DNA from: Thermoplasma volcanium GSS1
Lineage (GTDB): Archaea; Thermoplasmatota; Thermoplasmata; Thermoplasmatales; Thermoplasmataceae
DNA length: 64,000 nucleotides
Assembly: GCF_000011185.1 (NCBI RefSeq)
Contig: NC_002689.2
Coordinates: forward strand, 930,001-994,000
Reading direction: 5' to 3'
The position numbers and the translations under genes were made by a program. The notes beneath the pieces are model-generated. The model saw nothing but the letters and a program-made list of their open reading frames with translations. It had not been told where the DNA came from and did no database searches. Below, piece after piece: positions 9,308 through 19,121 of the stretch (positions are counted from its first letter, which is position 1; the number at the start of each line of letters is the position of its first letter).

Positions 9308-10537
9308 ATGCAGTCAACACGAAACATAGTATCAAATAACAAGATATGGATGTTGATCATTTTCGTAGTGGGTGCAATTCCCGCTCTAGTATCTGACTTC
9401 GATGGTTCAGCTTATACATACGCAGCACCATACATACTCTCAAGAATTAGCCTCCCCACATTTTATTTCGGCATATTGATAAGTGGATATGCCGCAGGGA
9501 TCGCTATATTTAGTCTCGTAGGCGGCTTCATGTTCGATAGGTTTTCGCCTAAATCTACGGTAGTTTACTCAGTACTGCTTTTTTCAATATTCACAATATT
9601 AACGGGTTATTCAACGAATGCGATTGAACTTGTAATATCGAGGGTCTTGGTTGGATTCGGAGTTGGAATGTTCCAGTCTGCTTCAGTTTCATTCCTCGGA
9701 GACGCAAACCCCGAGACAAGAGGCGCCGGAGTAATGGTCTGGGGTGTCCTCGCAGGTCTCGGCACTTTTATTGCGCCATATATAATCTTGCCCTTTCTTC
9801 CAAACTACAGAATACCTTTCCTAATATCTGGAATACTTGGCTTTATAGTAGCAGCTGTGTTTTATTTCGTGGTGCCTCCTGTGTTCAAAAAGGAGGAAAA
9901 GCTGAAAAATCCATTTAGACACGTATTGAACAGGTATTCAGTATTCCCGATGGTATCGATGTTCTTCTTCGGTTTCACCTTGCTGGGCCTTCTTGGCTAT
10001 TACTCGGATTTCCTCAGCAGTGTGGTCGGCTTCGGAAAGACAAGTGTCGCAATAATCATCTCTTTCCTAGGTGTAGGTGGTGTTATATTCGGAATACCAG
10101 CAGGCATATTCAGCGATATGGTGGGCAGGAAGATTGTACTAATAATAGCCATAACGCTCATCTCGATCTCCATGCTTGCAATAACTTACGCGCCAAGGGA
10201 TTTAATTCTATTTCTGCTTGCGACACTGGCTTTCGGCACCGGCTGGAGCATATTTTCAATACTCAGCCCTGCAACTGGGCAGGATATGGTTCGTGACGAG
10301 GCTGTCGGTAGCGTTAGTGGTGCCATATTGATGACTTTTAATATAGGTGGCATCATAGGGCCGCTTATGATCGGTCTAATCCTGGCCAAAGGCTTCACGC
10401 TTAGGGCAGGCTTCCTCTACTTTATCGATATACCCGCTATCCTAGCACTGCTCCTTACAATTGCAATGAAATATCCTAAGAATATAAAGGAGATAGTAAA
10501 GCAGCAGCTTTTAGAAGATGCTTCAATTTCAAAATAA
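9308..10537 (+). CDS. Major facilitator superfamily transporter
   Basis: A 409-residue protein with about 12 hydrophobic segments. Both halves carry the loop 2-3 type motif: GFMFDRFSPK at about residue 76 and GIFSDMVGRK at about residue 265. The first half also has SRVLVGFGVGMFQSAS. This is typical of proton-coupled major facilitator carriers. The substrate cannot be read from the sequence. The neighbours, gamma-glutamyltranspeptidase upstream and tricorn protease convergent downstream with 10 bases between the stops, make an amino-acid or peptide-related solute plausible but unproven. An AT-rich TATA-like run at about 9280-9290 sits 24 bases before the ATG, suggesting its own leaderless transcript. 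Confidence 0.88.
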   Translation: MQSTRNIVSNNKIWMLIIFVVGAIPALVSDFDGSAYTYAAPYILSRISLPTFYFGILISGYAAGIAIFSLVGGFMFDRFSPKSTVVYSVLLFSIFTILTGYSTNAIELVISRVLVGFGVGMFQSASVSFLGDANPETRGAGVMVWGVLAGLGTFIAPYIILPFLPNYRIPFLISGILGFIVAAVFYFVVPPVFKKEEKLKNPFRHVLNRYSVFPMVSMFFFGFTLLGLLGYYSDFLSSVVGFGKTSVAIIISFLGVGGVIFGIPAGIFSDMVGRKIVLIIAITLISISMLAITYAPRDLILFLLATLAFGTGWSIFSILSPATGQDMVRDEAVGSVSGAILMTFNIGGIIGPLMIGLILAKGFTLRAGFLYFIDIPAILALLLTIAMKYPKNIKEIVKQQLLEDASISK

Positions 10538-10547
10538 GTATATAAAT

Positions 10548-13500
10548 TTATTTTTTAGGGAGCTCGATCTTATACTTCTCTAGATCCGCAAGTACCATCT
10601 CAATTGCTCTCTCAAGCTGGGGATCTACATTTACATTATACATCTCAGGCGGATACTCTATTACAACATCAGGATCTACGCCGTAATTTTCAACGGAAAA
10701 TCCAGATCCTTTGAACCAAAACGCATACTCTGGCTGTGATAAAACAGTCCCATCTATTAGCTTTCTCCTTGGAGATATGCCAACCACGCCTCCCCACGTT
10801 CTTGTTCCAATGAGAGTCCCGAGATGGAGCGCCTTAAAGGAATAGCTGAATATATCTCCGTCAGAACCTGCATATTCATTTGTGATTGCTATCATTGGCC
10901 CTTCAATTGAATTCATAGGATATGGTTCCAAAGTCCCGCGTCTTGGGTTATCGTATCCTAGCCTCTTCATGTATAGCTTCTCGAGTATAAGCTGTGAAAC
11001 AAAGCCACCACCGTTAAATCTAACATCTACGATCAGGCCATTCCTTGAAGCTTCCGTTACATATTGCCTGTAGAATTCGTTGAGGCCCATTATGCCCATG
11101 TCCGGAATGTGTATGTAACCGATTCTTCCATTTGTTCTTTCGTGTACAAATTTCTTGTTCTTCTCAACCCATGCCCTGTACCTTATATACCTGTCGTCCT
11201 GGAGTACATCCACAAATCCAGACCTAACTGAATTATCTTTTTTCCTTATTTTTACCAATACAGAACGATTCCCCTTGCCTACGAGTGCTTCGTATATACT
11301 CTTACCCTTGCCGATAGGAATGCCATCAATTTCTATCACGGCATCCCCTATATCCGCATCCAACGTAGATAAGAGAAAAGGCGACTTCTCGTTTTCGTTC
11401 GATGGATCTCCGTACAATATGTCTGATATGACATATTCTCCGTTGGAGTATTTGAAGTCGCATGCAATTCTTCCGGCCCTCGGCATATCAATATCTGTGA
11501 AGTATCCGCCCATCTCATAGGAGTGTGATGTTCTGTATTCTCCCTGTATCTCTGTTATCAAGTAGCTCAGATCCCAACGAGTAACGCATCTCTCAACAAG
11601 TTTCCTATATCTCTCGTATATCTTCTCTGATATCGTAAGGGCATGTTCCTTATCCCAATAATTGTCCCTTGCAAGCTTCCAGGCCTCATCGTACATTTCC
11701 GCAAAATCTTCCTTTACATTTGATACTATAGTAATTGCATCGATATTCAGGCTCTTCTCTTCCTCTGGTTTTTCCATTCTAAACGTGTACAGCTTTCCGT
11801 CCTGTTTAGAGAACATTATCTTCGAACCATCTGTTGATATTTTGAAATCCACTACCTCCTTCTTGATCTCTTTGACTTTTTTGTCCTTGAATTCGAATTT
11901 CACTATAATCCCCTTTTCAGGTTGGCCCGAATAATATGAGGAGAATTCTCCATGAATCGGTACGCTGAATAGCAAGACGCCATCCTTCAATGGTGTAATG
12001 GATCTATAGTCCGCTTGGTCAACTGGCAAAGGTTCGGAAATATACTTTAACCTTTCTAGGTCGTATTCACCCTTTTCCGGTTCTATATCCTGTGGCATAT
12101 TCCTTGCAGGGCTTACGTATCCTTTTTTCAGCGGGACAACGAAAGGCCTTGTTATGTTTAAATACCCGAAATTGAAAGTGAACCTGTCAGTAGACGGATC
12201 TAGACTCCTATTCGAAAGATAATACAGATAATTTGTATCCGCATCAAAAGCGGGCGCAAAGTCGTTGGCAGTTTCTGTCGTTACATCATAATGCTTATCG
12301 TTCAACATGTCGAATAACTTGATGTGCCTTTGAACGTACGATGCCAAATCCGAAGACTTAACTGGAAAACTGTATGCTATGAATCTAGAATCCTTAGATA
12401 TGGCAAAGTCGACTATCAAGCCTTCCCTGCTCTGGTCTATCTCCTTAACAGTACCGTTGCTTACGTCTATGAGAAGGATCTGGAAATTATCGTTTCCCAC
12501 GACAAGATATTTTCCGTCTGCGGATGATTTCACCGAAAAGATATTTCCGAGAGGCCCTATCTTTCTCTTCATCTCACCTGTACCTGCGTCGAATACGCCT
12601 ATACTATCTCCATCCTTATCGCCAATGACCAATGATATCTCATTTTTGCTTAGGAACCTTGAATACCGAACACGGCCATCTGACTTTACAGGAATGCTAT
12701 AGTTTACGTTTTCATTAAAGATGAAGGCCTTACCTCTGGAAACTGTGGAGTACATATCGCCTGGAGACATTGAAAAATCTTCGAGAAACTTTGAAGGAGC
12801 ATAGCTCTGGTTTAGGTCTGTGTCGAAAACAGGTCCAATGTCCAGAGACTTGACGTTATCGTTGGTAGGATCGAATGTGTAAATATCTCCTCCCATGGAA
12901 AATACTATGGTTTTTCCATCAGTATTCAAATGCCTTGGATAGTACTCATGAAAATCGGTATGTTTCTTCAAGTCATTGCCGTCAAGGTTTGTTGAATATA
13001 TGTTGCCAGCCCCGTCTATATCAGTTATGAAATATATCCTGTCTTTTACTATCACCGGACACGATATGTGGTTCTCAAGATCTATGATCTTCTTGAAACC
13101 CTTCTCGATAGTGCCAGACCAGATCTTTCCCCTTGTGCCGCCCTTGTATTCTTTCCAATGAGGCAGATCATAAGTATCTCTGCCTATGTAAATACGTCCA
13201 TTTTTTTCTATGTAATGAACAGCGGGGCCTAAATTTAAAGGATCGAGAGAGCCGTCATCTCCCAATTTGTATAGCATCGGTACAGAAAATGGTTGAAAAG
13301 CATCAGTGCTCACTATTATGCTTCCATCCTTAGAGAATCCCGCTACGTCGGTAAACTTTCTCCGGCCAACGCTCTTACCCGTAATGAATGTTAGCCTTTT
13401 CAATTCTCCGCTTTTCAGATCGATAGAGAATAGATCGGCTGCATCGAGGCTCTGGCCAAACATAACACGAAAAACAACCTTAGTACCATTATCGTAGTAC

Positions 13501-13640
13501 CTTGCATTGTTAACTACACCAAGATGCGATGTTAGCCTTTTCTTTTCGCCTGTTGAGAGCGAATACTCCCAAAGTTCGTCACAGCAGGTAAAAAGTATCC
13601 TATCACCGTATATATCAGGGTTTTGGAGTAAATTAGCCAT
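10548..13640 (-). CDS. tri: Tricorn protease
   Basis: A 1030-residue homologue of Thermoplasma tricorn, the giant cytoplasmic protease that cuts proteasome products into short peptides. The N-terminal two thirds are WD-like repeats for the six- and seven-bladed propellers. A PDZ-like segment (DAVIEIDGIPIGKGKSI) follows at about residue 760, then the two parts of the C-terminal catalytic domain. The catalytic residues are visible: Ser-His in RTSHSYEMGG (about 706-707), Ser926 in NEYAGSDGDIF with Asp927 next to it, and Glu984 in VENYGVDPD. The 58-residue spacing between Ser926 and Glu984 equals that of Ser965 and Glu1023 in the T. acidophilum enzyme. F1 is encoded at 30913. The start is the ATG at 13640, with a weak TATA about 28 bases upstream. 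Confidence 0.97.
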   Translation of the reverse strand: MANLLQNPDIYGDRILFTCCDELWEYSLSTGEKKRLTSHLGVVNNARYYDNGTKVVFRVMFGQSLDAADLFSIDLKSGELKRLTFITGKSVGRRKFTDVAGFSKDGSIIVSTDAFQPFSVPMLYKLGDDGSLDPLNLGPAVHYIEKNGRIYIGRDTYDLPHWKEYKGGTRGKIWSGTIEKGFKKIIDLENHISCPVIVKDRIYFITDIDGAGNIYSTNLDGNDLKKHTDFHEYYPRHLNTDGKTIVFSMGGDIYTFDPTNDNVKSLDIGPVFDTDLNQSYAPSKFLEDFSMSPGDMYSTVSRGKAFIFNENVNYSIPVKSDGRVRYSRFLSKNEISLVIGDKDGDSIGVFDAGTGEMKRKIGPLGNIFSVKSSADGKYLVVGNDNFQILLIDVSNGTVKEIDQSREGLIVDFAISKDSRFIAYSFPVKSSDLASYVQRHIKLFDMLNDKHYDVTTETANDFAPAFDADTNYLYYLSNRSLDPSTDRFTFNFGYLNITRPFVVPLKKGYVSPARNMPQDIEPEKGEYDLERLKYISEPLPVDQADYRSITPLKDGVLLFSVPIHGEFSSYYSGQPEKGIIVKFEFKDKKVKEIKKEVVDFKISTDGSKIMFSKQDGKLYTFRMEKPEEEKSLNIDAITIVSNVKEDFAEMYDEAWKLARDNYWDKEHALTISEKIYERYRKLVERCVTRWDLSYLITEIQGEYRTSHSYEMGGYFTDIDMPRAGRIACDFKYSNGEYVISDILYGDPSNENEKSPFLLSTLDADIGDAVIEIDGIPIGKGKSIYEALVGKGNRSVLVKIRKKDNSVRSGFVDVLQDDRYIRYRAWVEKNKKFVHERTNGRIGYIHIPDMGIMGLNEFYRQYVTEASRNGLIVDVRFNGGGFVSQLILEKLYMKRLGYDNPRRGTLEPYPMNSIEGPMIAITNEYAGSDGDIFSYSFKALHLGTLIGTRTWGGVVGISPRRKLIDGTVLSQPEYAFWFKGSGFSVENYGVDPDVVIEYPPEMYNVNVDPQLERAIEMVLADLEKYKIELPKK

Positions 13641-13730
13641 GTACGCGTATAGGAATCGATCTATGATAATGTTTTCTTCATCATTACTAGCAAAAGAAAA
13701 TCTTTATTCTTTACGCAAGAATAAAAGGAT

Positions 13731-14468
13731 ATGTCAGACAATCCATTTTTTAAGAAGTTCGCTGAAGATTATGCAAAGAGCAAATCTCACGAAAAAGGCC
13801 AAGACCTAACAGAACTGCTAGGACTCATAAATACTCATAGGGATACATGCTTGGATGTAGCCACTGGCACAGGGTTCACTGCAGCGTCCATATCACAAAT
13901 ATGTGCGCATGTAACAGCTTTAGATGAAACACGTGCGATGATCGAACAGGCACAATCATTAATCGAATCAAGGGCAACCAAGAACGTAAAATTCGTTCTG
14001 TCTACCTTTGAGGATTTCGATGATGGAAAATTCGATTTGATAACCTGCAGAAGAGCTCTGCATCACTTTAAGGATAAGGAAGCCTTCTTTAAGAAAGCGA
14101 GGACTATGCTTAATCCAGGTGGTATTTTGGCCATAGCGGATATGGTCTCACCTGCCAATGATAGAAAAGACAACTTCAACGTATTGGAAAGGATTAGGGA
14201 TCCTACACACATAGGCGCACTCAAAGTTGAAGAAATGATAAAACTGTTCGAAGAAAATAATTTCCAAGATATAAAATATAAGATCATAACTGAAGAATTG
14301 ACCTTCGAAGAATGGCTATATCCTATCACAAAAGAATCAGAGGTAGGAAAGAAGTGTTTGGAGTTTTTAAATTCGCTCAGCACTGAAGAACTTAACCAAA
14401 TCCGATTAGATGCGAATAGGCTAACGCTATCTAAACAAAGGATTGTAATAGCAGCTTCGGTGCAGTAA
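13731..14468 (+). CDS. Class I SAM-dependent methyltransferase
   Basis: A 245-residue Rossmann-fold methyltransferase of the UbiE/Methyltransf_11 type. Motif I is LDVATGTGFTAASI at about residue 42, motif II is VTALDETRAMIEQA, and the motif IV region reads FDLITCRRALHHFKDKEAFF, followed by MLNPGGILAIADM. Substrate is unknown; UbiE-like enzymes often methylate quinones or small metabolites, and Thermoplasma does make menaquinone-type quinones, but nothing here proves that role. It is divergent from tricorn with a 90-base shared promoter region; a TATA-like TCTTTATTC lies about 27 bases before the ATG. It converges with the next gene, with the stop codons touching. Confidence 0.85.
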   Translation: MSDNPFFKKFAEDYAKSKSHEKGQDLTELLGLINTHRDTCLDVATGTGFTAASISQICAHVTALDETRAMIEQAQSLIESRATKNVKFVLSTFEDFDDGKFDLITCRRALHHFKDKEAFFKKARTMLNPGGILAIADMVSPANDRKDNFNVLERIRDPTHIGALKVEEMIKLFEENNFQDIKYKIITEELTFEEWLYPITKESEVGKKCLEFLNSLSTEELNQIRLDANRLTLSKQRIVIAASVQ

Positions 14469-15050
14469 TTAACCAAAAAAGTATATGTATGCTGCAGTAA
14501 GCAATAGGACGACAACTACTATTCTATCTACGGTAACAGGCTTAAGGGAACTAAGCTTTCTTAGGAGTCCGATGTTGACAAGGAACACTACGGCAAGTAG
14601 GGCTATTGTACTAGCTGCTACGTATATAAGGCCCGTGGATATCACGAAATATGTTCCGTACGTATAAGCTATTATGGCCATAGGCAGAAAGGCGGGATCA
14701 GGAAAAGCACTTACCAAAAGTGAAGTTTCCTCTATTTCCCTCGCTTCTCTGCTCTCCCGTATGCTGTTAATTAGTATGTAGAGTGATACGAGAACTAAGA
14801 TTATGACGGATGCTACCCTTATATATTTCGAACCGATGAATGCTATTCCGATGTAAAGTATGGCCAAGGATAGTATAACTGACGATACGCCGTGTGCCAT
14901 GCCTATGTATGCAGAAAGGGCTCTCACTTTGCTATCTGAGTATTTCTTTTTAAGTGTCAAGGCAGCGAGCGGCATCCAGTGATCTGGGGCGATCATGTGC
15001 ATCGAGGCGATCAGTATTACGACAGCCATAACTGCTAGAGGAGAGATCAC
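14469..15050 (-). CDS. NicO/UreH-like membrane protein (possible metal transporter)
   Basis: A 193-residue integral membrane protein with five or six hydrophobic segments. The first segment contains MHMIAPDHWMPLAALT, which resembles the His-x4-Asp-His metal motif of nickel/cobalt transporters of the NicO, RcnA and UreH group. It is followed by GMAHGVSSVILSL, like the second conserved histidine of that group. If so, it would move nickel, cobalt or a similar ion; the cobalamin operon at 38.9-46.7 kb would be a user of cobalt, but there is no direct link. It is short for the family and the match rests on two motifs only. Alternative: a related sulfite- or cation-exporter protein. Confidence 0.55.
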   Translation of the reverse strand: MISPLAVMAVVILIASMHMIAPDHWMPLAALTLKKKYSDSKVRALSAYIGMAHGVSSVILSLAILYIGIAFIGSKYIRVASVIILVLVSLYILINSIRESREAREIEETSLLVSAFPDPAFLPMAIIAYTYGTYFVISTGLIYVAASTIALLAVVFLVNIGLLRKLSSLKPVTVDRIVVVVLLLTAAYIYFFG

Positions 15051-15252
15051 GGAACCTCATAACATATACTTTATTTAAGTGTAGGTAAGAGAAAAAGCTA
15101 ATTTAATCTAAATAAGGTGCTTTGTGATGTTAGAATTCACATTTTAAGTATATCTTTCAATTCTTGTTCGTTAATAATACAATATTCTACATAATCGTTT
15201 AAAATTTATCAAAAATACTTAAATAGCGATAAATCACTTTCCCAGCTTGATT

Positions 15253-16674
15253 ATGTCAAGCAACACGTACACTTTAAAAGAGGGAGTAATCGGAGAATTC
15301 AGACTTGTATGGCAGGCCATGGGAGCGCTTTCTATAGCTGCAGATGCTTCTTACCTTCTAACAGGAGTTGCATTGTTCGCTCTGGGAGCAACACCACTAT
15401 CCATATTGCTTGGAGTTGTATTTTACCTCTTTATCATGAACTCAGGATATCAGTTTTCCAAATACATATCCTCAGCGGGAAGCTATTATACCTTTGCTGC
15501 GAAAAGCCTTGGCCCAAAAATTGGCATATTTCAAGCATGGAATATGATATTCTATTCCATTCTTGGGTATTCAAGCTTCGGATTTCTAGGATTGGCAGCG
15601 TTCATCTCGATGATTAATCCTTCATTGAATTCCACCGCCGTATGGGTAACAATCGCTGTTGCAGCTGCAACTATAGCCTTCCTCTTCACGTACTTTGGCA
15701 TTAAAACATCAACAGATTACCAGATTCTTGGCGGAGTAATCGAAGTCTCTGTTTTAATAATTGGTTCTATACTGATAATAATTAGCGCTGGAAATTCAAA
15801 CACACTATCGGTCTTTACTACAAAATATATTCCGGGCGGCCTTTCCCAGATATTTTATTCAATGATATACTCAGTTGTTTTATTCTTCGGTACAACACTT
15901 TCTATAACTTCGCTTGCCGAAGAAGCTAAGAACCCACACATAGCTGTAAGGAGGGCCCTCATATCTACAATTGTTGTAGCGGGCATAACTCTGATACTTG
16001 TGTCATATGCATTCACCATAGGCTACGGGCCTACCAACATGGGTGCTTTCATCAAGTCACCAGATCCAGGATTAGTAATGTTTAAACATGTAAGTTACAT
16101 TCTATACATACTTCTAATCGCAGTTACAGTCAACAGCTTTATGGGATACAACGTTTCCGTTAGTAATGCGAACACAAGGATATACTACAGCTTTGCACGT
16201 TCAGGGATACTATTTCTGCCGAGATCTTTGAAAAAAATCCACGAAAGGTACGGATCACCCTACAATTCTGCAATATTTGTATTCATAGTTTCTCTCTCAG
16301 TAGGATTAGCATTCGGATTTGCTTTCGGACCTGAAATCGGCGGTCTTGTGATGCTATTCGCAAACGGATATGCAGCTTACACGGAGCACATAGTTGCATC
16401 AATCGGCTTGCCATTTTATGCGAAAAAAATGGGCGATTTCAAAGTGTTACAGCACTTGGTATTTCCTATAATTGCGGTAGGAGTACTTGCAGCAGTCATA
16501 TTTTTTACCTTATATCCTGCCCCGCCAGCATATCCATACAATATAGCAGCATATGTTGGAATAGGGTGGATACCGTTCGCTGGGCTGATGACCCTTATAG
16601 AACTTAAGAAACGGGGAATTTCAAATACCTTAGAAACTGAGCCGGAAGTTGCAAAGACAGCAGAAAATGCTTAG
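15253..16674 (+). CDS. APC-family amino-acid permease
   Basis: A permease of about 473 residues with 12 predicted membrane segments of the amino acid-polyamine-organocation superfamily. The first helix region (AMGALSIAADASYLL) and the SSAGSYYTFAAKSLG loop are characteristic, as is the middle SLAEEAKNPHIAVRRA, equivalent to the ...EE.K.P....P.A loop. It probably imports an amino acid with protons. A TTG at 15247 is also open, but the ATG at 15253 is preferred; a TATA-like ACTTAAATA at about 15217-15225 puts the transcript start close to either. Two further relatives in the window start at 33184 and 62007. Substrate unknown. Confidence 0.87.
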   Translation: MSSNTYTLKEGVIGEFRLVWQAMGALSIAADASYLLTGVALFALGATPLSILLGVVFYLFIMNSGYQFSKYISSAGSYYTFAAKSLGPKIGIFQAWNMIFYSILGYSSFGFLGLAAFISMINPSLNSTAVWVTIAVAAATIAFLFTYFGIKTSTDYQILGGVIEVSVLIIGSILIIISAGNSNTLSVFTTKYIPGGLSQIFYSMIYSVVLFFGTTLSITSLAEEAKNPHIAVRRALISTIVVAGITLILVSYAFTIGYGPTNMGAFIKSPDPGLVMFKHVSYILYILLIAVTVNSFMGYNVSVSNANTRIYYSFARSGILFLPRSLKKIHERYGSPYNSAIFVFIVSLSVGLAFGFAFGPEIGGLVMLFANGYAAYTEHIVASIGLPFYAKKMGDFKVLQHLVFPIIAVGVLAAVIFFTLYPAPPAYPYNIAAYVGIGWIPFAGLMTLIELKKRGISNTLETEPEVAKTAENA

Positions 16675-17208
16675 ACAATTTATCATCAATATGGTAAAAT
16701 TCGGTCTTGTCAAAATATATTTACATTTTATACACAGATGAACAGACTTTACTTAATATTAACAGCTAAATTCCTACTCATTGCTGACAATACCATGAAC
16801 AAATAAAACTATTTACTCAATTTTCAACGATTAAAACTACCCTAATATTGAAAGGCTATAATAATGTTATGTGGAAGAATAGACAAATGAAGATAATCGA
16901 AAAGGCTAATCTCATGGATCCGGAAACGTATCCATAAATTTATACACTCAATAGAAGAGAAATTCAAGATTATTGTGGAATCCTTAAAGTATAATGTTCT
17001 CATATAGGAGTACGCTATAAGTATGGCACATGCCCTTCTTTATTGATAATGTGAAGTGAGCCCTTTGTACGAGGGAGCAGATAAGTTTTTTATGGATTTT
17101 TAGAACATCCAAATTTTAATGTTATCCTTTTACTGAAGCCGCTGAGATTTTAAAATGAGAAAGAGCAAAGAAATATTAAATATTGAGGAAGGAATTATTA
17201 TCATCAAT
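16675..17208. other. Intergenic region, probably decayed sequence
   Basis: Between the permease and the rhamnose operon I find no intact gene. Short translatable scraps (for example around 16900-17060) are broken by stops and I could not assign them to a transposase family with any confidence. The last part contains an AT-rich TATA-like stretch at about 17171-17183, which would place a transcript start at about 17200, just before the ribosome binding site of rmlA. Confidence 0.4.
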
Positions 17209-17222
17209 AAGGAGATGTGTAT

Positions 17223-18272
17223 ATGAAGGGTATTATTTTGCATGGAGGGAGTGGTACTAGACTGCGCCCTCTCACTTATACTGATGTAAAACAATTGCTT
17301 CCAATAGCGGGAAAGCCTATAAGCGAGTACGCTCTTGAGAATTTAATAGAGATTGGGATTAAAAATATAAATATTGTAATAGGTTCGGTAGGAGGATTGG
17401 AAGTTAAAAAATTCTATGGCGACGGATCAAGATGGAATGTTAACATATCGTATACATATCAACCCGAGCCGCTTGGAATTGCCCATGCAATAGGGTTAAC
17501 AAAAGCATTTGTTGGGAATGATGATTTTGTTGTATTTTTAGGAGACAATTATCTTCAAAATGGTATCTCTAATCTATATGAAGATTTTACAAATGCTGGA
17601 TCGGATGGCCATCTAGGTTTAGTTCCAGTTGATAATCCTTCCCAATTCGGTATAGCTGAGGTCGACAATGGCAAGATTTCTAAGCTAGTAGAGAAACCAA
17701 AAACGCCTACATCAAACCTGGCTATTGTCGGGGTTTATTTTTTGACTCCAAAGGTATTTGAATCCATAGATAGACTCAAGCCTTCAAAGCGGGGGGAATA
17801 CGAAATAACAGAAGCATACCAGGATATGATAGACAGAGGATTGAAAATAAGCTACTCCATTATTTCTGGCTGGTTTAAGGATACGGGCACAGTCGATGAC
17901 TTTCTTGCATGCAATAGATTAATTTTAGACAAGTTAGGAGACAATGGTAGGAGGGATAACGTTTCTGGAAGGTTCGATATACATCCAACAGTAAAGATTT
18001 CTTCAGATTCAGAAGTAGTAGGCCCTTGCTTTATCGGTGAAGGTACAAGAATTGAGCACTCTTACATAGGGCCCTATACTAGCATAGGTTCAAACTGTAT
18101 TATAAAGAATGCTGAGATTGAAGACTCAATTATAATGGATGGCTGCGAGATAGATTTGTTGAACGAAAACAGGATTAAAAAGTCACTTTTAGGCCCAAAT
18201 GTAAGGGTTGTAAGCGGATCGAAATACGGAATGAGGCTTGTGCTGGGACGTGACTCAAAGTTGGAGCTGTGA
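17223..18272 (+). CDS. rmlA: Glucose-1-phosphate thymidylyltransferase, long form
   Basis: It makes dTDP-glucose from glucose 1-phosphate and dTTP, the first step of dTDP-rhamnose synthesis. The N-terminal nucleotidyltransferase domain carries GGSGTRLRPLTYTDVKQLLP and the metal-binding FLGDNYLQNG. Residues from about 240 to 349 show hexapeptide-like repeats (VVGPCFIGEGTRIEHSYIGP), the left-handed beta-helix that marks the long, archaeal and antibiotic-cluster type of RmlA rather than the short enterobacterial enzyme. The start is the ATG at 17223, because an AAGGAG ribosome binding site at 17209-17214 is correctly spaced for it; the GTG at 17217 is too close. First gene of a four-gene operon. 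A UDP-sugar specificity cannot be excluded, but the operon supports dTDP. Confidence 0.92.
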   Translation: MKGIILHGGSGTRLRPLTYTDVKQLLPIAGKPISEYALENLIEIGIKNINIVIGSVGGLEVKKFYGDGSRWNVNISYTYQPEPLGIAHAIGLTKAFVGNDDFVVFLGDNYLQNGISNLYEDFTNAGSDGHLGLVPVDNPSQFGIAEVDNGKISKLVEKPKTPTSNLAIVGVYFLTPKVFESIDRLKPSKRGEYEITEAYQDMIDRGLKISYSIISGWFKDTGTVDDFLACNRLILDKLGDNGRRDNVSGRFDIHPTVKISSDSEVVGPCFIGEGTRIEHSYIGPYTSIGSNCIIKNAEIEDSIIMDGCEIDLLNENRIKKSLLGPNVRVVSGSKYGMRLVLGRDSKLEL

Positions 18273-18278
18273 GCGTTA

Positions 18279-19121
18279 TTGCCAAACATACTTATATTTG
18301 GGCATACAGGGCAGTTAGGAAGAGAGCTCCTCAAACTTGTTCCTAACGCTATTTCTGGATCTATCAATGGAAAACGAGTAGATATTACGGATTATTCAGA
18401 GATAGCTTTGCTGTTCTCTCAAGCAAGCCCAGACATAGTAATAAATTCCGCTGCTTTTACTAATGTGGACAGATGCGAAAAAGAAAGAGAAAAGGCTTAT
18501 TTGGTCAATGCAATAGGCGTTAGGAACATCGTAAAGCTCTGTGACAAGTATAATTCTAAATTAATTCAAATATCTACTGATTATGTATTCAATGGAGAGA
18601 GAGGAAATTACAAAGAAGACGATATACCCGACCCGATCAATTACTATGGTTATACAAAATCAATAGGAGATGCATATGCACTATCAAGTGACAATACAAT
18701 TGTCGTAAGAACATCTGGAGTTTTCGGAAATGCCAATAATTTTCCTTTGTTTGTATACAATAGGCTTAAGGCTGGCCTCGAAGTCGATGTTATTAAGGGT
18801 TATTATTCTCCAATTCATGCCAATCTTCTTTCTAAGGCCTTATACGTATTAATATCCAAAGGAACGCATAGGGGCATTATCAACATTGCTGGACAGAGGA
18901 TATCGCGATTTGACCTAGCGACTGCCATAGCAAACAGATTTGGATTTGATCAAAAGTTAATTAGGGAAGTTCCGGATCTAAAAGAAATGGTTGCAAGGAG
19001 GCCTTTTGATTCATCTCTCGATATATCTTATGCAAAAAAGTTGATCGACTTTGATTTCTACACACTCGAGAGTAATCTAAATAGTTTTGAAAGATCACTA
19101 AAGAAGGATGGTGAAGAATGA
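18279..19121 (+). CDS. rmlD: dTDP-4-dehydrorhamnose reductase
   Basis: It carries out the last step, reducing dTDP-4-keto-L-rhamnose to dTDP-L-rhamnose with NAD(P)H. The 280-residue short-chain dehydrogenase-like protein has the nucleotide-binding FGHTGQLGREL at residues 7-17, INSAAFTNVDRCE, and the catalytic pair in NYYGYTKSIGD (Tyr-x3-Lys). The start is TTG at 18279, seven bases after the rmlA stop; no in-frame ATG fits the conserved N-terminus. Its stop overlaps the rmlC start. The order A-D-C-B differs from the common bacterial B-D-A-C, but all four steps are present. Confidence 0.93.
   Translation: MPNILIFGHTGQLGRELLKLVPNAISGSINGKRVDITDYSEIALLFSQASPDIVINSAAFTNVDRCEKEREKAYLVNAIGVRNIVKLCDKYNSKLIQISTDYVFNGERGNYKEDDIPDPINYYGYTKSIGDAYALSSDNTIVVRTSGVFGNANNFPLFVYNRLKAGLEVDVIKGYYSPIHANLLSKALYVLISKGTHRGIINIAGQRISRFDLATAIANRFGFDQKLIREVPDLKEMVARRPFDSSLDISYAKKLIDFDFYTLESNLNSFERSLKKDGEE

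Noticed and set aside
11155-13809. Several plus-strand frames of 60-120 codons across tricorn
   Set aside because: They are shadows opposite the tricorn coding sequence, with codon patterns of an antisense frame.
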